Shown piece after piece: positions 48,883 through 60,675 of a stretch of 64,000 nucleotides of DNA. The notes beneath the pieces are model-generated. The model did no database searches. It was not told the origin of the DNA and worked only from the letters and a program-made list of their open reading frames with translations. The DNA lies in the NCBI GenBank assembly GCA_022410635.1, contig JAJVDF010000027.1, positions 3,439,077 through 3,503,076 of the forward strand, given 5' to 3'. The translations under genes were made by a program, and so were the position numbers. The stretch's first letter is position 1; each line of letters starts with the position of its first letter. The stretch comes from Tretioscincus oriximinensis. Lineage: Eukaryota > Chordata > Lepidosauria > Squamata > Gymnophthalmidae.

Positions 48883-48998
48883 GAATTCTACTTTAAATGT
48901 GGAGCACACCCAACCCCTGACAGTGAGACATCTGTGGCACTGAACCTCATTACAACAAATAGTCGGTGCATATCATGTATAACCTGTACAGATGTTNG
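48883..48998 (+). CDS. PRKN: PRKN (parkin) coding exon equivalent to human exon 6
   Basis: Seen: a 116-bp exon with a strong acceptor (tatcttttcttcaacattgcag) and donor GTAAGT. It starts in frame 0 and ends after two bases of a codon. The translation starts [20 protein letters not shown] and ends ISCITCTDV plus a split codon. Known: human exon 6 (codons 207-245, 116 bp) reads [11 protein letters not shown]...ITCITCTDVR and has the same phases. The exon closes RING0 (human C212 and H215 zinc ligands, both present) and opens RING1 (C238 and C241, both present). K211, part of the basic pocket that binds phospho-Ubl, is kept. Differences from human include F209Y, S218P, K220S, H227N, A230T, N235C and T237S. 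N235C puts an extra cysteine three residues before the first RING1 zinc ligand. The split codon 245 contains an unresolved N (48997); human has Arg here. The frame is open throughout. Confidence 0.97.
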
Positions 48999-49019
48999 GT
49001 AAGTCAGTTTGAAGAATGC

Positions 49020-49990
49020 CAGGCACACACACTTGACAAAACAGATAACTTGTATTATTAAGGTGTGTAATACTGTTCATTTTGCTTTTTTTGTTTTGTT
49101 GCTAGAATAGACAGGAGATCAGATTATCTGAAACTGCTGCTGCTTTTTTTTTTTAATAAAAATCTCTACTATAGAAAATCAACGTTGCTTCTGTTCTGAA
49201 TGAGTATAAATTATGCAAAAAAGTGTATTCATTATTTTTGTGGTGAACTGCTTTATGGGTGAGGAAGAAGTAAAAATAGTATATTTATTATTAATTTATG
49301 CAGTACATTTCTACCAAGTTCGTCAGGCTAGAAAATATTCTCAGGGCAACTTTGAAATGGTGTTAACAGAGAAATTATTGTGTTTTAAAGTGTGATTCAT
49401 GAGGAAAATGCTTAGGGAAGAAACGGTGGAAGAAATAGTTTTTGGGAAAGTAGATGAGGAGATTCTCCACTCCAAACTTTTTTTTCTTGAACAGATGGAT
49501 AATAAAACGACAGCTTTGACAGCAGTTGAAATGTTTACCATATTTTGGAACTGTTCGGTATTTGCTCAAATGTTTTTGACCCCCAAATATTAATTACAAG
49601 GACTGCATCCAAGTGTCACGTACTTCATTAAACTTGGATATTCTTGGAAATTCCTCTTTATTCCAGGATATCCATCTATAAACAGAATAAATAAGTGATA
49701 TCTGATGCTGCTAAGGACACATTGCAGGTCAGGTAGGTTCTGATTTCTAATGCTTTAGATCGATGAAGAAATGAAAAAGCTTTAGAGAAACTTGCATGCT
49801 CCATATGACTAGGAGTTTAAGGATTATGGCTGTGCAAAAAGAAACAGTATAATAGCAGTGCCATAAGCAATTATAGTTTTGGGATTTATTCTGATAAAAT
49901 GCATAAAGCAGAATTTATATATCATTACATTGTAGTGCATATGAAATTTATTATAATAAATATTATGAAAATGAATTAAAGAAATTCGAT
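49020..49990. other. start of intron 6, nothing recognised
   Basis: AT-rich with short chance open frames. Confidence 0.5.
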
Positions 49991-50060
49991 GGGTAGGTAG
50001 GTAGATGANAGATAGATGATAGATAGAAAGATAGACAGATAGATAGATAGAAGATGATAG
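49991..50060. repeat. (GATA)n microsatellite, imperfect
   Basis: GGTAGGTAGGTAGATGANAG followed by mixed GATA/GACA units. Confidence 0.9.
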
Positions 50061-52289
50061 ATTTCTTCCAGTTACACACTTTCTGAATTCTGCTATTAAT
50101 TATACTGATCTGTTTAAGTAGGTGGTGAGGAAGATTTGTTGCTTCATAACATTGCATACAACCTTTTGGCTTAGACTGAGATAAATAATGAATGACTGGA
50201 ACATTTGTCATATGGTAGGTAAAAGTCATCTGTTATTGTGAAGACTTTTTTGGCCTTTTTAAAAAGGTAGAAACAACTTAGTTCATCAATGTGTGAGAGT
50301 GTATCTTGGAAATTACTTAGTTTGAACTCATATAAGTGCACCAAAATGCAATGCACCTAACTTATTCCCAGTGAAGGACTGTGAATAGCTCAGGATACTT
50401 CAGTAATAGATGCTGAAGAGCAGTGTGTAAACAATGCATTCAAACAATGTGCCTCGAATTTCCTACAAGGTAACAAACCTTTATTCTGTACTGTAAAAAA
50501 TATTTGGTCTCACTGACCAAGGCGATCATGATAAACGAAAGTTCACCAGATGTTCCTTTCATATTATCTGTTCCTTGGCCATTATTCTTTTGGCAGGATG
50601 ATGAGTTACCAATCACAGAAGGTTGTCTAAAGTTTTTCTACATCAACAGTGCACTGATTCATTCATATTCTGGGTGCAGAAACNTTCCCATCCCTACCCC
50701 AGTGCAGCAGGGACTTGGATAGTTCATTCCAGACTTCCTGTATCAAACCTTTGCTATGGCTCAGGATATGGTACATCATGACTTGAATGTCTGAACCTAA
50801 AGACCCCTTTCCTCACAACACCAACACTGATACAGTGGTCATGTCATTCTTACTGCTCTCCGTATGATGCCTTAATATCCCACCCATCCACTATCTCTGA
50901 TTTTTTTCTGTCTTAGCTTTGCCTCCGTGAGCGGTATCTATGTGACCTTTAAATCTTCTGTCTTATCTCCTATGCATCCCAGTCATATCATTTTGGCATT
51001 TTAGTTTTATCTCACTTTTACCTTTGACTCTTTATCTCAATTCCAAGCCCCTCCATTCATAAATCCAGTGTGTTAGAATAAGTCCTTGGGGCAATTCCAA
51101 GGGCTTATTGATATGTTTGGTTCAGCTGCTACAGATCACATCACAGATAACAAGAGAATTATGCAGGAAAACATTTTCCCTAAAGTAATTTGTGTTTAAT
51201 GTGTGTAAAATATGTCAGTTCATCTAACATATGTATAATTTAAGTGCTGATGACATCTGCAGTTGTTCAAAATGTGGCCAGGGGTAATGGCAGAGCCAAT
51301 TTACAATTAGGAATAAGAAATAAATTTGCTGTGTTCTTTATTAATGTGACCTTACAAACTTTATAAATTCAGCCAGAATGGGAACAGTAATATAGCCATC
51401 CTTAAAAGTACGAAATTTCAATTTTTAAAATCCTGTGACAAACACGAACACACACACATACAGATACGCACACATACAGATATACGCACAAACACCCAAA
51501 GATCAAATTATTANGGTGAGTAGACTTCAAAAATGTATACATTAAGCAAAAAAAGCAAGTATAAAGCTTATGACAGCTAAAGGAAACATTTGGAAAATAT
51601 GTATACAGAATTTAAAGATTGATTATGATTATTTGTAAAAAGCAAGATTTAGCAAGTTCATTCCTCATCTATCATCATGATTTGGCAACAAAATGGTACA
51701 TATCTGTGAGTGGTCATGTACCATCTGTACCAAAAGGCTACCATGCTGCATTTTCACTTCACCCATGCAAAAAAGCTATGGATGCTATTTCCCTATCCAA
51801 TTCTTCTTTCTAGCTAGCAACTATTTGTTTAACCTAGTTTTACTATAGTGTAACTTACAAGAACTACCGTGAATCTTAGGCCTGCTTAGCACATACTTGC
51901 CTTAATCCACTTCTGCGTGTTAGCTTTTTGTGGATTAGCTACAATCATATGTGTTTGCAGTAAGCAGCTTGATCCAGTTAGAAGTGGAATGTATGTTACA
52001 GCGATGTTGCATCAGCACTGCCTATGAAGGCATCTTCAAAATTCAGCACTACTCTGTGGACACCTCTGAAGCTGTTCTTGCCAACTGCTTTGGAGCGGTC
52101 CCTGAAAAAGAGCAGAGTTTCAAAAATACCTGCAAAGCTGCACTTCAATACTACAAAGCTGCACGGTACTCTGCACCCAAGTTGTAGCTGCAGCAGCATT
52201 TCTGCATGACAGTGCACATCTGTCCTANATGCAAACATTATGTTAATTCATTTATAGCAGTATTACTGCACATGTGGGGGGATTATCAT
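50061..52289. other. intronic stretch with a CA-rich tract
   Basis: 51440-51502 is an imperfect ACACAC/ATACGCAC run. 51877-52230 has loosely inverted ends (TTAGGCCTGCTTAGCACAT and GTGCACATCTGTCCTANATG) and may be a DNA transposon. The rest is unassigned. Confidence 0.45.
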
Positions 52290-52734
52290 TCTCCACACTA
52301 ATTTTATTTTAATTTTATTTATTTGTACTTATATATTGCCTATACCCAAAGGCCAACCATAAAACAACAATACAAAATTGACAAATCAAAAACAGTATAA
52401 AACAGTAGCTAAAAGTGAGAAGAAAAATGATATTTCTTCACCCAAAGGCCCGGTGAAAGAAGTGCGTCTTCAAAGATCTACTAAGCACCTCGAGGGAGAG
52501 ACTATTCCATAGACTGGGGACAACTACCGAGAAGGCCATGCCCCAGGTTCCCATTCCATTTTCTGTTGAAAAGGTGGTACAACCAGGAGGNCCTCCTCTA
52601 CAGATTTAAGGCTTGGCAGATTTATATGGAAGAAGGCTTTCCTTCAGATATTTGGGGTCCAAGTTATTTAGGGTTTTAAAGGTTAACACCTTGAATTGGG
52701 CTCAATAACGGATTGGCATTTTAGGGAGCTATTA
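52290..52734 (-). repeat. L2-type LINE 3' end with reverse-transcriptase C-terminus
   Basis: The minus frame, allowing shifts, gives LTWTPNI, then VVPSLWNSLPLEVLSRSLKT and HFFHRAFG, the L2 end. The tail has CCTTTGGGTATAGGCAATAT. Blocks are shared with 32575-32935. Confidence 0.88.
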
Positions 52735-52805
52735 TGTGTTGTACCACTTTTCCCATGCAGACAATGTGAAATAGTGAGCTCCTTAAAACTTATTACTAAG
52801 CAAGT
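52735..52805 (+). repeat. unclassified dispersed repeat C, copy 2
   Basis: CCCATGCAGACAATGTGAAA and TCCTTAAAACTTATTACTAA match 28655-28735. Confidence 0.55.
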
Positions 52806-53193
52806 ACAAAATGGCCCTTAGTGTCACATATACAGTATATTTATAAATATCTAGCTTGTGAATTTTCCCAAGTGAACAAGCGAGAAGAATTCTAAATTCC
52901 TTCAGTTGAAAAATTTTCATGCATAAAAGCTATTCATATACAGACATTCAACAAGTAATATCTTGAATGCTTTCTATCTTTGATGAAACTCTGGGCAAAG
53001 CACATTAAATGCAGACCAATGAGTTGTAATGTTGAGCAATGGGGATGGGGACTGTTTCTCCACATACACTGTTTCGAACATTGGCCTCATTTCGGCTGCT
53101 GCTTCCTTTACCTTTCTTGTCCAATATTTTTTGTACACATTGTGTCTTTTAATGTATTCTGCTGATTAAGCTTACATTATTCTGTTCTATTTC

Positions 53194-53327
53194 AGAGAAA
53201 TAGCTGTGTTAGTCCGGTAGAAAGTCCAGAAAAAGGGCCAGTAGCATTTTGAGACTAACAGGAGAGAAGTAGGTGACATAAGCTTTCGTAGACACGCCTA
53301 CTTCTTCAGATGATGAGGGATGTAGAT
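53194..53327 (-). repeat. Penelope-like element 3' tail
   Basis: Reverse orientation: AGAGAAATAGCTGTGTTAGT, AGAAAGTCCAGAAAAAGGGC, ATAAGCTTTCGTAGACACGC and CTACTTCTTCAGATGATGAG. Same family as 22463-23720. Confidence 0.88.
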
Positions 53328-53339
53328 GGCATATTCCCA

Positions 53340-53715
53340 TTCTGTGCTTCTCTCCTTCTTTATTTCTATCCTCCTTTTTTCTCCTTCCCAGTTCCTTCTT
53401 TTTTTCTTACTCCATCTACCTCCTCTTCGGGCCTTTACTCCTTGCTTCATAATTTTTGGGTTGAGTTCTAGATTTCATTTGTGGTGTGTTTAGAGTGTGA
53501 ATAANNAAACTTATTATTCTTGTTTTTATTTATTTTACTCCTAATGTGGATTTTTATTTTCTGTGGCTGTTCTTTCTTCCCTTTCTTCTTTTTCTTTCTG
53601 TCCTTTCTCTTTTTCTTTCCTTCCTTATTTCTATCCTCCTTTTTCTTTTTTCCTCCTTCCCCCTTCCTTCTTTTTTTCTTCCTCTTTCTACCTCCCCTTT
53701 GGTCCTAATCTGGCT
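53340..53715. repeat. pyrimidine-rich tract, partly duplicated
   Basis: TTATTTCTATCCTCCTTTTT and following CCTTCTTTTTTTCTT with CTACCTCC occur near 53360-53420 and again near 53625-53695, about 270 bp apart. Confidence 0.75.
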
Positions 53716-53812
53716 TGAATTCTGCATTTTTTAAAAATGGTTTCTGCTGAGCATATGTATTTTATACATAAAAAATCACTTCTAATTTTAGTTGAGTTCT
53801 AGTTTTTCTAGT

Positions 53813-53990
53813 GGCAGAATGGTTCTCAGTTGCATTTCTGCCTGCTTTTCTGTGCTGCTTCAGGCAGCATCTTTGTTTGNGGCAGAATAGTCTCAGTTGC
53901 ATTTCTTCCTGCTTTTCTTTGCTGCTTCAGGCAGCATCTTTGTTTGTGGCAGAATGGCTCTCATTTGCATTTCTGCCTGCTTTTCAGTGT
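53813..53990 (+). repeat. tandem repeat, about 67-bp unit, 2.7 copies
   Basis: Units start GGCAGAATGGTTCTCAGTTG (53813), GGCAGAATAGTCTCAGTTGC (53881) and GGCAGAATGGCTCTCATTTG (53947). Confidence 0.95.
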
Positions 53991-53994
53991 TTAA

Positions 53995-54150
53995 GAACAA
54001 GACCTTCAATTAGACCACCTCTCGAACACCACCTTTCGAGGCTGAAGAGGCCCAAACATTGCAGATGGATTTCATAAGGGAGGTGCTCCAGTCCCCTGAC
54101 CGTTCTAGTTGCCCTTTTCAGCACTTTTCAACACTTGCTGACTTGTTTTT
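53995..54150 (-). repeat. CR1 LINE reverse-transcriptase C-terminus fragment
   Basis: The minus frame is open and reads [20 protein letters not shown] then [18 protein letters not shown], the CR1 motif [18 protein letters not shown]...LGLFSLEKRRLRGDLIEVY. Confidence 0.92.
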
Positions 54151-54479
54151 TATTCCTTTCCTGCACACTGGTTTGATTAGGTAAATGAGTCCCTGAGCCA
54201 ACTTCCTGAATTAGCAAAAATGTTTCCTGTGGATGGGTCACTAAGTGTAGAGTTGCGGAGAATGCATTCTTGCGCCTGGGGCTAGCTGTGGTGCAACCTG
54301 GGAGCTGTAGTCTTCAGGACATCAGGCAAATAGCATTAGAAGTGGAAGAAAAAATTATTTTATCAGGAAAAGTATCACCCAGCCAGCATCATCGTCTCTA
54401 GCAGATATTTTACTTGTTTTTTCTTCTTTTTAAAGAAGCACTTACTCAGGAATTGGGAAAAATAATGGGGGAAAGAGTG

Positions 54480-54644
54480 GGATAAAGGGGGAAGGATGGA
54501 AGGAAAAAAAGAAGGAAGGAAAGAAAGAAGGATAGAATGAAAGAAAGTGATGTCACTTCCTGTCCCAACCCGGGGAAGTGATTACATTCCCTGTCCCGCC
54601 TCGGAAGTGATGTCACTTCCTGCCCTGCCCCTGGAAGTAATGTA
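54480..54644. repeat. (GAAG)n tract followed by a palindromic tandem repeat
   Basis: 54480-54547 is GAAGGAAAGAAAG-like. Units of about 30 bp then repeat GGAAGTGATGTCACTTCCTG with CCC spacers near 54544, 54575 (variant ATTACATTCC), 54604 and a partial 54635. Confidence 0.85.
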
Positions 54645-56068
54645 AAAAAAAAATCGAGGCACGCTGTGCGCCAAGAACTCCTAGCATCCAACATTTGTGC
54701 TGGGGTTTTGCCCCCCAGAAAAAAACTGCACCAGCCGTTAGATACACATATATTATTTGTAAAGATACAAATCTTACTTTGTTTCCTACCTCAGTTGTAA
54801 CCAATANCATCCTTTAAATGGCTTCTCTTTCACTTCTGATGCTGCTTTGACTGTCTGCTGTCAGTATTTTTCTGTATAAAATGAGCCTTTCTGATAGGTG
54901 AGAGAAGTCAGCTATGAAAAGAACAGTGGGATGTCCATCACTTCACAGATATTTCAGGGTTATAAAACTGTCATCTGTCTCTTTTACAATTCCTGTTCTG
55001 AACATGCGACATTGAATTACTTCAATGGTGAGAATGTCTCATTGCTGCTTGGGGAACACCAAACAGATTTCATACAGCACTGTCATAAGCTTTGCTACCC
55101 TTAAGGTTGCCACTATGGAAACTGGAGATAAGCCTCATCCCACCTAGACCCCAAGTATCTTTGTGTGGTTCCTCTAAATTTCCTCCTAGTGACTGAACAC
55201 AATCCGCCACCAGCTAAAATAGTCTGAAATAACTCCCAGACAGGGAAAAAGAAATAATTGAAATGAATATAAGTACCCTTATTATCATTTTGCACTAACA
55301 GCCATTATTCTGGGAACAGATTGATTTATTTTGTCTCTCAACCAGTAGCTTTTGGCTTGGGGTAAGACTGCTTGTATTGGGGTTCTGAAATTGCACTAGC
55401 GGTGAAACTCTCAAGATCTACACTTTGGAGGCATGGCATTACATAACTGTAACATACCAAACTATGGATGCATGATGTTCCCACGCGTTTATGTTCCTAT
55501 ATATTACCTCCTAACATGACAGTAGATAAACCAGACTATGGATAACATTCTGGCCAACCAAATTTGGTCTATGCTTCCTCCTCTGGACAGAGTGTGCTAA
55601 AAGGGTGAACTAGCCTACGATCCACATCAGCATATTCTTTAGATACGTTTCTGATATGGAATTAGACCTAGTGCAGAAAATGCCTTAAAAACACTTCTCA
55701 TGCTCATCTTGGCATGTCTTGCATTTGTTTAGGCTATTCCTCTTAATAGAATTGCTACAACAAATCTGAGGGTTATAAAAATTTAGCACACAGGACTCCA
55801 TTTATGCCCAGAATTTTGCTTCTTTTGTGGTATCCCCACTGACCCAGGACAAATTTGTCTACGGCCAGAATAATTTGCAGGAGTCCCAATTTGAGAAAAA
55901 AAAATGCATATCGGTTGTCTGTCTTCTAGTTTGAAATTTGCATCAAGCACTCTATTTGTCTTCCCTAGCTTTATATTTACTCTATGCTTTTTTCCTACTT
56001 TTAAGCGCGTATAGAATTAAAGCATGTAGAGGAGAAAGCTACTGCCCAACTGTGAGTTACTACACTAT
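54645..56068. other. intronic stretch, nothing recognised
   Basis: No coding or repeat signal assigned. Confidence 0.5.
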
Positions 56069-56234
56069 GGCCCTGTCCCCACTGGGCCTTGTTCTGGGTT
56101 ATATCTCGGTACAGAGCTTGGTCATCTACATGCCAGTGTAGGCGGTGTCATCTACATGCCAGTGCATGCCAGTGTAGATGGCACACTCCTATTCTGAGAT
56201 ATAGCCAAGAAGAAGGCTCAGTGGGGACAAGGCC
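56069..56234. mobile_element. fold-back MITE of unknown superfamily
   Basis: Left GGCCCTGTCCCCACTGGGCC with GGTTATATCTCGGTACAG is matched in reverse by GAGATATAGCC...GGCTCAGTGGGGACAAGGCC. Between lie tandem GTCATCTACATGCCAGTG units. No clear target duplication. Confidence 0.75.
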
Positions 56235-58339
56235 TGTGAAATGTAATGCTTTTTATCACTTCCTGATTATTTGCTGCAGAAAGGCACACACTAAAAATTG
56301 GCAACACATACCCACTTTCCCCATGTAGCAGCCAANGTGAGGGGTTGATATTTTAAGAAAGGCTGAAATGGTTCAGCAGAAAACACAAATCTAACACAAA
56401 AGCTGAATATTGGATTCCTGGAGGGAAGATTTCTTTTGTCAACTATTTCTAGTCTTTTGTTTTAAGAAGAAGAAGAAGAAACCATCAGAAGAGTGAGGCA
56501 TGCCTNTAGGCACTTGAGAATGAGCCTCTAAAAATGCAAGCGTGTTACACAGCATAAAAATGCAATGGGCATAGCAAAAGAGCCTCATGTTGGATTTCAG
56601 GAGCCATGCATTATAGGATAGAATTCTTCATGGGACCATTATTTTTAGTTCTCAAATAGTTATATAAAAGATATATAGAACTAGCTCTTCTTTACCTGAA
56701 ACAAAAGAATTCCCCAAGAGATAAGGGGATTTTCTGATGGTTGATGGCTAAGTATGCATTTTCCTTTTAAAAAATGCAGTAAATCTCTGTGTTATAAACC
56801 TGAATATAGCAAGGGAAGCAGAAGCATAAAGCAAACATATTGATAGGAAAAGAAGAGAGCTTTCTCTTGTGTGGGCTTGTGATCATATCCAACAGCTAAG
56901 GGAGGCTTAGACATGGTTCTGGGTTGAGAATTATCCCTCATACGAACAATCTAGTCTAGGAAAGGATACAGTACTTCAAACTAGGTTTCGGAAGGCTGAT
57001 TCATATTATCCTTTCAAATCTAAAAGGACTCTATCCTCACAGTGTTTTGATCAGAGTCAAATACAGAATATCAGCAAAATGTTACTGAGGATTTGGCTGC
57101 TAGTACATTAGGCAAAATGTTTTCTAGCTGTGTGGGAAAACTCTGGGACACTAGTGGAATCTAGCATATGGAACCCAGCGCTATTTTGATTTGCTGTGGA
57201 TATAGCCCGGGAAATGATTGTTCCAATGCCATCATGGCTGCAGTTATAGTTCACAACTGCTTCTTCCTCCCCAGCCTTTTTTTTTTTTTAACAAAAATGA
57301 GGTAGGAAGTTGTGTATTTTATACCACTTGTTTGCTCTACATATTGTGATTCCTGATATCTCTTTGTAGCTTCCTTGTACTCTACCATGTCATTTACAAT
57401 GAACATTATTTCTAGTCTGCTCTTTAAAAGACTTGTTCTCAAATTAATTCAGACATTACATGCAGTTAGGAGGCCTCAGACAATTTTTATGTGCAATTGA
57501 GGAAATCCTTCAGAATCTGCACACAAGTTATGGAAATGGTTGTATTGGAACTGTGTGAATTTCACACCAATATTTGAAACATATCCTCCTTATGATATGC
57601 TCACACACAAAGATAAAGAGGAAGGGTAGTGATGTTGGCTAGACGTTTGTNTGCCATAGCTTCATTTCTGAGCAGTTGGATTTCAGAGCTTTACATTCTG
57701 AATTCTGAATTCAGATATGCGTTGTACACAGGTTTTTCTTTGAGTATGACTGTGCATTGTTCTTTTCATGCCTAACCCTACATTCTTAGAGAAGTACAAA
57801 AAAGAGCCCAAAGCCTTCTTTCCTCATGTTGATCTTGGATAAAAGACAACAGAATGTAACTCAAAATTACCTCAATGTTCAACCTTGCTAGCTTGTTAGG
57901 GGTGATATATTGGACTATGAAGCCTGTTGATTTCACACCTCCAAGGTCCAATGTAAAGGGGGGAATTTTGATGTGCAGTAAGATGCATCAGCAAAGTCAA
58001 CCCCTTGAGAAATCCGAAGGCAGTCACTTTTGTCCTGGCCTTCAGAGAATTTGTGGCTTACCATGCTAGTTTCATAGCTGGTGCAAGATTCAGCAACAAC
58101 ATGGTGGTTTGAACAGCATGGATTACCCCATTGCAAATAGTCTTTTTCTGGGCTAGAAGCAGTCCTTCCCCAGCTTGGGATAGGTTGCTGAATCTGATTT
58201 GAGGTCAATCACTGAACAGGTTTGTGCCCATTTTTTTNNNAAAAAAACCTCTTAAAAGTTTCTTTTAAAGGTTTTTTTTTAATGGCAATTTATTTCAACT
58301 CAAAGCTATTATCTTGAGTCTTTTTGAGTTTGAATTTGA
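56235..58339. other. intronic stretch, nothing recognised
   Basis: AT-rich. The 91-codon minus and 64-codon + frames near 57.9-58.2 kb have no recognisable motif. Confidence 0.5.
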
Positions 58340-58465
58340 GGAACCGCTTTGTTTTTTGAAAAATATTTTGTCTTTTAATTTTTTTTCCTCAGAAAAAAAA
58401 CAGGAAGCACCCCAAAAATGGGTTTTCACCCTCCCCCCTCCAAAAGGGGTCATCTGGTCAGCGTA
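58340..58465. mobile_element. hAT-like element, right-end fragment (copy 4)
   Basis: AAAACAGGAAGCACCCCAAA, ATGGGTTTTCACCCTCCC and the end GGGGTCATCTGGTCAGCGTA match the right half of copies 2 and 3. Confidence 0.8.
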
Positions 58466-59842
58466 TTAAGAACACTCCTCAACAGTAAAGGAATTACAAC
58501 TGCCCAACAGTATATGCTTTGTAGTGCTTTATTTCCTTTTTAAGTATACAGAATGTCTCCTCATAGATTCCTCTTCCCTAATTCTACTGCAGTTTGCTAG
58601 ACAAATAGACATGCACACTACCCTATTCAGTCTATTTTGTCCTTGCAGTACCAATATGAAGTTATTTGAAGTCATTCCCCATAGATCATGGAGTGGCCAC
58701 ACGAGTCCTTCCAAATGTTGCTAAGTTCAACTCATTTTCTCACAGTTGGCTTAACTGGCTGGAGTTTGGGAGAATTGTATTTAGTAACACCTGGAAAGCC
58801 ACTGCTTGGCTATTCCTTCCCCAGAACTCTATAGCAATTTTTATAAAGAATGCTTTTAGACTTCTGCTAGTTTCATGCTGAGTATTTTACTGACAGGTGT
58901 GAGGAATGCATTTGTGTGTGCTGTAAGTGTTTTGGTGCCTTTTGCTATCACTCTGAACATAACTTTCAAAGGATGGCTGGGTATTGCAGAATATTTTATG
59001 CCTTAAAATTTATGAATGTATTTTATTTTTAAAAGCTCTTATTTAAGACTGAGTTTAGAGTGTTTTAAAGGAATTATTTCACGTGCTTGGTTGGTGATAT
59101 TTACTAGATAGCGGCTGGATGATGCAAGGTTGCGAAACAGATGGAATCTGATAATAGTCATATGACAAGACTGATCCTCTACAGAAGATCAGTGAATTTT
59201 CTTAAAGGCAGTGGGCCAAGATATTTGAGGTTCGAGTTTAGCTTCAAATTCTATATCTGTTGTTGTTTAAGTGTATGCCCTTGGTCAATTTCAGTTTTAG
59301 AAATAAGAATATTATCGGCAATTGTCCTGGAATGCAGATTTGTTGTAACAATGCATGCATGCTCAAACATATATACTTTATCATTCAAATATTTGATAAA
59401 ACCTGAAAGGCAGAGGAAAGCTGAGAGTTTCTTTTCAAATTTTACTTCGCAAGTAAAATCTGATAATAGCAAGTTAAAGACAAATAATGAAAACCTGATG
59501 GTCTCTGTTAAACAGTCACTTTTGATTTTTAAACAGCTGTCTGTTGACATCCCTTTATCTTTATTTTGCTTCTTTCACTTACAAAGTATTTTTAATTGCA
59601 CAAGTATGGTGGCTTTACTTTGAATTTTTCATGCTTTTGATTTCCTGTATTAGTATTTTTGCAAGTGACTAAGAATAATTATGCCTATAATTTGATGTAC
59701 ACATGGTCTCTGGAGATCATATAAAAATTGCCAATCTGTGCACATCATATTGCAGAATGGTTTTTATCTACTTGTAGACCAATTTTCTCCCATTAGATCA
59801 GGTTGTTCTTTGAATGTGAATACTTGTCCAGATTACTGGTAG
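58466..59842. other. intronic stretch with a 160-codon open frame of no recognised family
   Basis: The + frame at 59141-59623 is long for AT-rich DNA. KGSGPRYLRFE near its start faintly recalls the L2 LGPRYLKD motif, but the rest has low-complexity AT-driven composition and no domain. I do not call it a gene. Confidence 0.4.
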
Positions 59843-59850
59843 CTAGAGGA

Positions 59851-60476
59851 TAAACTGACCAGATTTTCTGAGGCTCAAACCGGGGCAAATAATATTCATG
59901 TTAATTTGCATATTCACAAGTATGCAAATTACCCACCAACATGCATTCCCTTCTGAAATTCCTGTCCAAGAAATCTGTGAAGCATGTGAGAATTTTTTTA
60001 AGTGTGTGAGAATTTTTAAACTGTGTGAGAATTTTTGGAGGACAGAATTTTTTTATTTTTTTTACAGAGGGGAGGGTGCTTTCAGGAGCTGGCCCCAGTT
60101 GCTAGAGACCCCTGGTGGTGGTACAATGTNTTTTTTTTAAAAAAAAAATCATTTTTAAGTGTGCAAGAATTGTTTGAAGTGCATGAGAATTTTTATTTTT
60201 TACTGAGCAGTGGGTGCCTCCAGGAACTGGCCCCGGTTGCTAGAGACCCCTAGTGCAGAGTATTTTTTTTTNNAATCATTTTTAAGTGTGCAAGAATTGT
60301 ATGAAGTGCATGAGAATTTTTATTTTTACTGAGTAGAGGGTGCCTTCAGGAGCTGGCCCTGGTTGCCAGAACCCCCTAGTGGTGGTGCAGTTCCCCGNNG
60401 AAATGGCACCTCCCCGGGAGGGCAGGGTAGACATCCCAAAACTAGGTTTCCCCTCCCCCCCAAAAGGGTCAGCCTA
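59851..60476. mobile_element. hAT-like non-autonomous transposon, long modular form (copy 5)
   Basis: Starts TAAACTGACCAGAT and ends GGGTCAGCCTA. Flanks CTAGAGGA (59843-59850) and CTAGAGGG (60477-60484) agree at 7 of 8, an 8-bp target duplication. Inside are three tandem modules of about 110-130 bp, each with a GTGTGAGAATTTTT-like start and a GGGTGCCTTCAGGAGCTGGC-like end. Sister of 10523-11038. Confidence 0.88.
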
Positions 60477-60584
60477 CTAGAGGGGAGGTTCCCATAGAGA
60501 GGAAGGAGGCTTTCCCTTTTCTGTGTGATTTGGCCACACAGATTGGTTCAATGAAAGAGTACACCCAGGGAAATAGAATAAGTG

Positions 60585-60675
60585 TAAAAAAGTAATTCCC
60601 CCCAGATACAGCAGGCATTAGAAGCTGCACCTGGTGAAAAGTTCTCCCNTCTATAACCATTAAAAATCTAGAATC
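60585..60675. repeat. unclassified dispersed repeat, copy 2
   Basis: CAGCAGGCATTAGAAGCTG, CTGGTGAAAAG and TCTATAACCATT parallel 7187-7270. Confidence 0.5.

Noticed and set aside
53520..53734. Phe/Leu-rich hydrophobic open frames, membrane-protein-like
   Set aside because: Produced by the pyrimidine-rich tract.
59141..59623. 160-codon + strand open frame
   Set aside because: No recognised family beyond a faint L2-like start, and composition follows the AT-rich background. Not supported as a gene.
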